64,000 bases of DNA from DATJFH01 sp035495815 (GTDB taxonomy: Bacteria > Acidobacteriota > Terriglobia > Bryobacterales > Bryobacteraceae), in assembly GCA_035495815.1 (NCBI GenBank), contig DATJFH010000237.1, positions 1-64,000 on the forward strand, read 5' to 3'. Shown piece by piece: positions 58,067 through 64,000 of the stretch. The notes below the pieces were generated by a model, which was not told where the DNA came from, did no database searches, and saw only the letters and a program-made list of their open reading frames with translations. Every line of letters begins with the position of its first letter. The stretch's first letter is position 1. The translations under genes and the position numbers were made by a program.

Positions 58067-60934
58067 CTACACATCGGCGGCAAGCAGCGCTTTCGCCTTC
58101 AGCCGCTTGCCTGTGGCCTTTTGACCGGGCCTTCCCAAATACCGCCCCGTATGAGACCTCGGGGCCTGCGCGATATCGGCGGGCGTTCCGGCGGCGACCA
58201 CCTCGCCTCCGCGCGCGCCGCCTTCCGGACCCAGGTCAATCACCCAGTCGGCCGCTTCGATGACCTCCAGATTGTGCTCGATGACCAGCAGGCTGCCCCC
58301 GTTTTCGATCAGCCGCCGGAAAGCCGCCAGCAGCTTGGCGATATCGTCGAAGTGCAGGCCCGTCGTCGGTTCGTCGAAAATGTAGAGTGTCTTCGCGCAG
58401 GACGCCTGCGAAAGGTGCGCCGCCAGCTTGACCCGCTGGGCTTCGCCTCCCGAGAGCGTGGTGGCCGATTGGCCCAGCCGGACATAGCCAAGTCCGACGT
58501 CGTCCAGCACCTGGAGTTTTTTCACCAGCCGTTTTGAGTTTTTGAAGAAATCCAGCGCCTCGCGCACGGTCAGCTTCAGAACTTCGTGAATGTTGAGGCC
58601 GTTGTAGCGCACTTCGAGGATGCCGCTCTTGTAGCGTGCGCCTTTGCATTCCTCGCAGATCAGCTCCACATCCGCCAGGAATTGCATTTCGACTTTCACC
58701 GTGCCGTCGCCCTGGCAGACCTCGCAGCGCCCGCCGGCTACGTTGAACGAGAAGTGTCCCGACGAATAGCGCCGTTTCCTCGCCTCGGGCGTGTCGGCGA
58801 ACAGAGTGCGGATCAGATCGAAGGCCTGGATATAAGTCACCGGGTTCGAGCGCGGCGTGCGGCCGATCGGCGACTGGTCGATCATCACCACTTCCTCGAT
58901 CAGCCCCGCGCCTTCCAGCCTCGTACAGGCGACACGCGGTCCGGTATCCGCCGGATCGGCTTCCTCCAAACCCTCCGCCGGCTGAGCCGTCAGGCCTTTC
59001 GACGCCTGCAGCGACCGGTAGAGCACGTCGTGGACCAGGGTCGACTTGCCGGAGCCGGAAACGCCGCTCACCACCACCATCATGCCGAGCGGAATGGTGA
59101 CATCGAGGTTCTTGAGATTGTGCTCCCGGGCGCCGAAAATCTTCAATACGTGCTTCGGATTCACCGCCCGGGGCCGGCGCTCGCCGGCGACCTTCATCTC
59201 TCCGCGAAGATACCGGGCGGTGAGCGAACCGTTACCGCCGGCCAGCAGATCCGCATAGGATCCTTCGTAGATGACCCGGCCGCCGTTTTCACCCGCTCCG
59301 GGGCCGAGGTCGAGGATGTGATCGGCGGCGCGCATGACCTCGGGATCGTGCTCCACCACCAGGATCGTGTTCCCCAGATCGCGCAGCTCGTACAGAATGC
59401 GGATCAGGCGCGCCGTATCCCGGGTGTGCAGCCCGATCGAAGGCTCGTCGAGCACATAGCAGGCTCCTGCCAGCCGGGAGCCGAGGCACGTGGCGAGCTG
59501 GATGCGCTGCGCCTCGCCGCCTGAAAGCGTCGCCGAGAGCCGGTCCAGCGTGAGGTACTCGAGTCCCACGTCATTCAGAAACTTCAGCCGCTGCCGGATC
59601 TCGACCAGCACCTTCTGGGCGATGGCGGCCTCCTCCGGCGCGAGAGCCAGATTGTCGAAGAATTCCAGCGCCCCGGCGATATTCATGCTTACGATCCCGG
59701 CGATGGTCCTCCCTCCCACCCGGACGTAGAGCGCTTCCCGCCGCAGCCGCGCGCCATGGCATTCCGGGCATTGAGCATAGCCGCGATAACGGCTGAGCTT
59801 GACGCGTACGTGCAGCTTGTACTTTTTCTTTTCCAGTTCGGCGAAAAAGCCCTGCAACCCGGGGAAGGCCGCATTGCCCTGCCAGACGAAATCGCGCTCG
59901 GCCTCGGACAGGTCGCACCACGGCGTATCGAACCGGACCTCCCCGGTCTGGCGCAGACGCTGCAGCCAGTTCCTGTACTCGGAGCTGCGCCAGGGCTTGA
60001 TGGCGCCATCGTCCAGGGTGCGCGCCGGCTCGGGGACCACCAGGTTGATGTCGTAGTCGATGGTGTTGCCGAAACCCTGACAGCGCGGGCACGCGCCGAA
60101 GGGGCTGTTGAAGCTCAACAGGCGCGGCTCGGGAGCTTCAAACTGGATACCGCAGGTCTTGCAGGCGAACTTCTCGCTGAAGCGCAGACGTGGCCCGCCC
60201 GGCGCGGCGCTCTCGAAGACGATCTCGCCGGCCTCGCGGTAGCTGGTTTCGATCGTGTCCACCAGGCGCTGGCGCTGGTCCGGCCCCGCGGAGAGGCGGT
60301 CGGCCAGTACGAACAGGGATTTGGCGAAATCGATTTCGAGCAGCGATTCGGGCGTCGAGAACTCGAAAGTGCGACCCTCCTGGAACAGCCGCGTGAAGCC
60401 TCTCTTCCGCAGGTCGAAGAGGCGGTCGCGCAAGGCTTGGGTGTCGGGCTTTGTCTCGGCGCCGGCGCGAACCGGAAACAGGGCATACCAGCGCGACCCG
60501 GGCTCGGCTTCGAGCATTCTCGCAGCCACATGGTCCACCGTGTCGCGCTGCACCTGGACGCCGCAGCCCGGGCAGTAGGTGCGGCCGGCGCGCGCGAACA
60601 GCAGCCGCAGGAAATCGTAGCATTCGGTGGTGGTGGCGACCGTCGAACGCGGATTGCGGGTCGTATTCTTTTGCCGGATGGCGATGGCCGGGGCGATGCC
60701 GTCGATCTCGTCCACGTCGGGCTTTTCCATCCGCTCGAGGAACTGCCGGGCGTAAGCCGAGAGTGATTCGACGTAGCGTCGCTGGCCTTCGGCGTAGATG
60801 GTGTCGAACGCAAGCGAGGACTTCCCGGAACCGGAGACACCCGTGACCACGGTGAACCGGTTATGCGGTATGGCGACGGAGACGTTCTTGAGATTATGTA
60901 CCCGCGCGCCTCGAACCTGTAGGAATTCCTGCAC
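58067..60934 (-). CDS. uvrA: Excinuclease ABC subunit A
   Basis: 955 residues from a GTG start. UvrA finds bulky lesions in nucleotide excision repair. Two ATPase modules are visible: Walker A GVSGSGKSS at about 32-40 and GVSGSGKST near 645, with two LSGGEAQR signatures. Zinc-binding cysteine pairs are CPGCGVQ, CKTC with CPRCQGFG, and CEVCQGDGT with CEECKGARY. It is full length and alone. It converges on the MFS gene with 18 bases between stops. No SOS box is evident upstream. Confidence 0.97.
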   Translation of the reverse strand: MQEFLQVRGARVHNLKNVSVAIPHNRFTVVTGVSGSGKSSLAFDTIYAEGQRRYVESLSAYARQFLERMEKPDVDEIDGIAPAIAIRQKNTTRNPRSTVATTTECYDFLRLLFARAGRTYCPGCGVQVQRDTVDHVAARMLEAEPGSRWYALFPVRAGAETKPDTQALRDRLFDLRKRGFTRLFQEGRTFEFSTPESLLEIDFAKSLFVLADRLSAGPDQRQRLVDTIETSYREAGEIVFESAAPGGPRLRFSEKFACKTCGIQFEAPEPRLLSFNSPFGACPRCQGFGNTIDYDINLVVPEPARTLDDGAIKPWRSSEYRNWLQRLRQTGEVRFDTPWCDLSEAERDFVWQGNAAFPGLQGFFAELEKKKYKLHVRVKLSRYRGYAQCPECHGARLRREALYVRVGGRTIAGIVSMNIAGALEFFDNLALAPEEAAIAQKVLVEIRQRLKFLNDVGLEYLTLDRLSATLSGGEAQRIQLATCLGSRLAGACYVLDEPSIGLHTRDTARLIRILYELRDLGNTILVVEHDPEVMRAADHILDLGPGAGENGGRVIYEGSYADLLAGGNGSLTARYLRGEMKVAGERRPRAVNPKHVLKIFGAREHNLKNLDVTIPLGMMVVVSGVSGSGKSTLVHDVLYRSLQASKGLTAQPAEGLEEADPADTGPRVACTRLEGAGLIEEVVMIDQSPIGRTPRSNPVTYIQAFDLIRTLFADTPEARKRRYSSGHFSFNVAGGRCEVCQGDGTVKVEMQFLADVELICEECKGARYKSGILEVRYNGLNIHEVLKLTVREALDFFKNSKRLVKKLQVLDDVGLGYVRLGQSATTLSGGEAQRVKLAAHLSQASCAKTLYIFDEPTTGLHFDDIAKLLAAFRRLIENGGSLLVIEHNLEVIEAADWVIDLGPEGGARGGEVVAAGTPADIAQAPRSHTGRYLGRPGQKATGKRLKAKALLAADV

Positions 60935-60952
60935 GGAAGGGGGTCAGCTCCC

Positions 60953-60958
60953 ATTGTA
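60953..60958 (-). promoter_or_regulatory. Candidate -10 element of uvrA
   Basis: TACAAT on the minus strand 18 bases before the GTG at 60934. The 194-base divergent gap to the sulfatase gene (60935-61128) holds nothing else I can assign; no CTGT-N8-ACAG box is present. Confidence 0.4.
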
Positions 60959-61128
60959 TCAATCCTGAATCCTCCTTCCCTCAAAGGGGATGTTGGATGG
61001 TATAGACATTCCCGGGCTTTTCGTGTGTAATACGCCTCGTGCCTTACCCACTTCGAGCGTGCCCGTCGAAACCTTCGCGACGGGTTTCCTGCGCGTGTAA
61101 GCCACCGGCGGCATTCTCATCTCTGAAC

Positions 61129-62622
61129 ATGATCACCACACCAACACATCTCCCGGGCAAACCATTCACGCGCCGGCGCTGCCTTCAACAGGGGCTGCTG
61201 TCGCTGGGAGGACTGGCTCTCCGCGGCGCTCAAGCCGCTCCGGCGAGGCCCAACATCCTCTTCATTGCGGTGGATGATTTGCGTCCGGAACTCGGCTGTT
61301 ACGGCCGGAATTACATCAAGAGCCCGAATATCGACCGCATTGCCAGGCAGGGCATGACCTTCAATCGCGCTTACTGCCAGCAGGCGGTTTGCTCGCCGTC
61401 CCGGTCGAGCCTGCTCACCGGGGCGCGTCCGGACTCGACCAAGGTGTGGGACCTGGTCACCCATTTCCGCGACGCTATGCCCAACGTGGTCACCCTGCCG
61501 CAGCATTTCAAGCAGAACGGCTACTTCGTGCAGGGCATGGGCAAGATTTTCCATCCCGGATACGACGATCCCCGGTCGTGGTCGACCCCGTGGCAGACTC
61601 CGAATCCGCCGGCCTATGCGCAGGTCAAAACCAGCCCGGTCGCCGACGACGACAAGCCGCGGAAGAACGGCAAGAGAGGGAAGAGCGGTCCGCCTTTTGA
61701 ATCCGCCGACGTGCCGGACAACACCTTCAAGGACGGCATGGTGGCCGAATGGGCGGTGGGCACGTTGCGTGCCCTGGCCGGAAAGCCCGCGCCGTTCTTC
61801 CTTGCGGTCGGTTTCGCCAAGCCGCATCTGCCGTTCGTTTCTCCAAAGAAATACTGGGATCTGTACGATCCCGCCCGGATCAAGCTCGCGCCGAATCCGT
61901 TTCATCCCAGGGATGCGCCCGAATACGCGCTTACCAATAGCGGCGAGCTGCGGAACTATCAGGGCATGCCCGCGGACGGTCCCATCCCCGACGACCTGGC
62001 CCGCCGGCTCAAGCATGGCTATTACGCGGCAATCAGCTATACCGACGCGCAAATCGGCAAGGTGCTCGACGAGCTCGACCGGCTCGACCTGCGAAAGAAC
62101 ACGATCATCGTCCTGTGGGGCGACCACGGCTGGAAACTCGGCGAGCACGGCGAGTGGGCCAAGCATAGCAACGTGGAAAATGACGCTAACGCGCCCCTGC
62201 TGCTCTCAGTCCCCGGGATGAAGAACGCCGGCAAATCGAGTGAAGCCCTGGTGGAATTTGTAGACATCTACCCGACGCTGTCGGAACTGGCCGGAATGCC
62301 GCTGCCCGGTCATCTGGAGGGGAGCAGCATGAAGCCGCTGCTCGACAATCCCGCCCTCCGCTGGAAGCCGGCGGCGTTCAGCCAGTATCCGCGCGGCCGC
62401 GGGTTGATGGGATATTCGATGCGGACGGACCGGTATCGCTTTACCGTATGGGTCGGCCGCGGCGACCACTCCAAGGTGGACGCCATCGAGCTCTACGATC
62501 ATCAGGCCGATCCGCAGGAGAACACGAACATCGCCAAGGCTCCGGCCAACGCGGAGCTGGTTCATCGTTTGATGGAACAGTGGCGCCGGGGCTGGAGGGC
62601 CGCAAAGCCGGACGCCCGTTGA
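61129..62622 (+). CDS. Exported sulfatase, iduronate-2-sulfatase-like
   Basis: 497 residues from the ATG at 61129, where the Tat leader starts (FTRRRCLQQGLLSLGGLALR); the open frame upstream lacks homology. The active-site motif is CSPSR with Cys88 as formylglycine precursor. The pattern VDDLRPELGCYGRNYIKSPN, VWDLVTHFRDAMPNVVTLPQ and WGDHGWKLGEHGEWAKHS is that of iduronate-2-sulfatase-type enzymes. An inserted basic stretch at about 165-185 (DDDKPRKNGKRGKSG) is unusual. The next sulfatase gene starts 16 bases downstream. Confidence 0.9.
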   Translation: MITTPTHLPGKPFTRRRCLQQGLLSLGGLALRGAQAAPARPNILFIAVDDLRPELGCYGRNYIKSPNIDRIARQGMTFNRAYCQQAVCSPSRSSLLTGARPDSTKVWDLVTHFRDAMPNVVTLPQHFKQNGYFVQGMGKIFHPGYDDPRSWSTPWQTPNPPAYAQVKTSPVADDDKPRKNGKRGKSGPPFESADVPDNTFKDGMVAEWAVGTLRALAGKPAPFFLAVGFAKPHLPFVSPKKYWDLYDPARIKLAPNPFHPRDAPEYALTNSGELRNYQGMPADGPIPDDLARRLKHGYYAAISYTDAQIGKVLDELDRLDLRKNTIIVLWGDHGWKLGEHGEWAKHSNVENDANAPLLLSVPGMKNAGKSSEALVEFVDIYPTLSELAGMPLPGHLEGSSMKPLLDNPALRWKPAAFSQYPRGRGLMGYSMRTDRYRFTVWVGRGDHSKVDAIELYDHQADPQENTNIAKAPANAELVHRLMEQWRRGWRAAKPDAR

Positions 62623-62638
62623 ATGGGGCAGGAAGAAA

Positions 62639-64000
62639 ATGCTCCCGACAAAACCGCAAACCAAATCGAAACCGACCAGGAGGCAGATCCTGGGAGGACT
62701 GCTGGGCGGCGCCGCGCCTCATGTTCTTCGCAGCCAGGCCCCGGGCAAGCCTCCCAACGTGGTGTTCATCATCAGCGATCAGATGCGCGGCGACGCGATG
62801 AGTTTCGTCGGTAGCCCTTGCGCGCGGACTCCGAATCTGGACAAGCTCGCCGGCCGCGGCATCTCCTTCGATAACTATTTCAGCAACAGCCCGGTATGCA
62901 CGCCATCCCGGAAATGCTTTTTCTCCGGACGCTATCCCCACGAGCACGGATCGCTGACCAATCGCCACGGCGAGATGCTCGCGCTGCCGGGCGCCATGAT
63001 CGATTATTTCAAACAGCGCGGGTACCGCACCGGATACGTCGGCAAGAATCACGCTTATAAGAACGAGGTCTTCAAGTCGGTGGACGTGGCGCGGCTGCGC
63101 GACCGGGAGCCGTTCCGCAAGTACAACCGCTTCGTCCCGCCCGAGTGGCACGCCGACACCTACTGGCCCGCCGAGGAGTGCTACGCCTGGCTGAACACGG
63201 CCGACGCGCTGCGGTTCATCGACGGGGCGCGCGACAACAACCCGTTCTTCCTGACGGTCAGCTACTTCGATCCGCACCCGCCGTATATGGCGCCGCCGGA
63301 GTACACGTCGAAGTACCGCTCGGACCAGATGAAGATTCCGCCCTACATCGCGCCGTCCGCCTTGAGCGGCCGCCTCGACGACTTCGCCCGCGCCATGAAG
63401 GCCGACAAGATCAAGGATGCCGCGCTCACCGAGACGATGCGCTATTACTACGCCGCGATCGAGGGCATGGTGGACCACCAGGTGGGGCGGATCATGGCCG
63501 CGCTGAGCGGAAAAGGGCTGCTCGAGAACACGATCGTCGTATTCACCGCGGACCACGGCGATTTCATGGGCCAGCACCGGCTGGTGCGCAAGGGCATGTT
63601 TCTGTACGACTGCCTGCTGCATGTTCCGATGATCTGGAACGCGCCCGGTCTGAGGGGCGGCCGGCGCTCGAAAACGCTCGCGCAGGGAATCGACTATTTT
63701 CCGACCCTGGTCGACCTGACGGGAGGCAAAGCTCCGGACGGGCTTGCGGGTCGGTCGCTCAAGCCGTTTTTCTCCGGCGCCTCCGATCCGGCAGGCCACG
63801 CCATTTTTACTTCCGCTTCCTACGGCGAGCTGTCACGTGAGCTGGTGGAGACGAACAAGGTGGCGTCGGAGGACGCGGAAACGCCGCTGCACACCCTGGC
63901 GGAAGAGACCAGCAGCGGTTCCGGGAATCGTTATTCGATGATGCGCACACGGGAGTGGAAATTCCTGCTCAGCGAGTCGCGTCCGCCGGAACTCTACCGC
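62639..64000 (+). CDS. Exported sulfatase, 3' partial
   Basis: 454 residues visible; the reading frame is open to the window end. AGGAAG lies before the ATG at 62639. A Tat-type leader (PTRRQILGGLLGGAAPH) is followed by VVFIISDQMRGDAMSFVG. The sulfatase motif is CTPSR, with Cys87 as formylglycine precursor. Metal-site and late segments are TADHGDFMGQHRLVRKG and LLHVPMIWNAPG. It resembles choline-sulfatase or N-sulfoglucosamine-type sulfohydrolases more than the previous gene. It starts 16 bases after that gene and is surely co-transcribed. Confidence 0.9.
   Translation, partial: MLPTKPQTKSKPTRRQILGGLLGGAAPHVLRSQAPGKPPNVVFIISDQMRGDAMSFVGSPCARTPNLDKLAGRGISFDNYFSNSPVCTPSRKCFFSGRYPHEHGSLTNRHGEMLALPGAMIDYFKQRGYRTGYVGKNHAYKNEVFKSVDVARLRDREPFRKYNRFVPPEWHADTYWPAEECYAWLNTADALRFIDGARDNNPFFLTVSYFDPHPPYMAPPEYTSKYRSDQMKIPPYIAPSALSGRLDDFARAMKADKIKDAALTETMRYYYAAIEGMVDHQVGRIMAALSGKGLLENTIVVFTADHGDFMGQHRLVRKGMFLYDCLLHVPMIWNAPGLRGGRRSKTLAQGIDYFPTLVDLTGGKAPDGLAGRSLKPFFSGASDPAGHAIFTSASYGELSRELVETNKVASEDAETPLHTLAEETSSGSGNRYSMMRTREWKFLLSESRPPELYR

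Noticed and set aside
60935..61128. Small gene or SOS operator between uvrA and the sulfatase
   Set aside because: No frame with a ribosome site and no CTGT-N8-ACAG box; only a candidate -10 for uvrA can be supported.
1..64000. Mobile elements, CRISPR arrays, tRNA or rRNA genes, phage genes
   Set aside because: I looked for transposase or integrase motifs, regular direct repeats and cloverleaf-like intergenic segments; none was found. Intergenic space is small throughout.

Overview
The window looks like chromosomal DNA from an Acidobacteriota bacterium, probably of the Solibacter/Bryobacterales type. This is inferred from gene content: high GC, an Oar-like TonB-dependent receptor with an N-terminal carboxypeptidase-like domain, many exported Tat- or Sec-signal hydrolases (three formylglycine-type sulfatases, an amidase, a serine hydrolase, an S9 peptidase), ThuA and DUF1080 proteins, and a FecR-like protein with W/Y-rich DUF6600-type repeats. 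No 16S rRNA or other decisive marker is present. I saw no tRNA, rRNA, CRISPR array, insertion sequence, integrase or phage gene.

Layout. 1-2.7 kb: end of a kbl-type PLP enzyme, a squalene-cyclase-repeat protein and a DUF362 protein. 2.9-3.1 kb: a lone Flp pilin in a more AT-rich patch. 3.1-7.2 kb: arginine operon argF-argG-argH-argR read leftward, with a tandem ARG-box-like operator upstream of argF. 7.3-13.3 kb: FecR-like protein, two unknown proteins, an exported RidA and an S9 peptidase. 13.4-16.5 kb: leftward dusB-rnhA-cyclophilin-DUF1080-nadD. 16.6-21.6 kb: glycine-zipper protein, TonB-dependent receptor and a LamG protein apparently started at AUU. 21.6-28.6 kb: leftward sulfatase, amidase and a tightly coupled PAP2/lipid kinase/metallophosphoesterase/serine hydrolase set. 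28.6-34.4 kb: YfhO-like membrane protein, dnaG and rpoD. 34.4-39.1 kb: a structured intergenic region with an orphan 68-residue protein, a GT28-like glycosyltransferase, ThuA, a Fur-family regulator and an FHA-GAF-SpoIIE phosphatase. 39.2-42.6 kb: leftward blaI-TPR-M56/TonB sensor operon with a candidate BlaI operator. 43.1-48.7 kb: rightward phosphoesterase, GT2, a nucleotidyltransferase/Gfo-Idh-MocA fusion and a GmhB-like phosphatase, each joined by a 4-base overlap. 48.9-53.5 kb: OmpA-like protein, three tandem CPHC thioredoxin-fold proteins and an exported metalloprotease-like protein. 53.6-58.0 kb: a 46-residue basic protein, a glucarate dehydratase/KDG dehydratase pair, EF-P and an MFS transporter. 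58.1-64 kb: uvrA and two sulfatases, the last cut by the window edge.

Two traits recur. At least a dozen junctions are 4-base stop/start overlaps (ATGA, GTGA or TTGA), so translational coupling is a dominant style. Many genes also have a TANAAT-like hexamer only 7-30 bases before the start, often with no Shine-Dalgarno, which suggests short-leader or leaderless mRNAs. The most unusual items are the nucleotidyltransferase-oxidoreductase fusion cassette, EF-P with asparagine at the tip of its functional loop, the AUU start, the BlaI-controlled M56 protein with two TonB-type domains, and the leader before the 68-residue orphan that can fold in two mutually exclusive ways.
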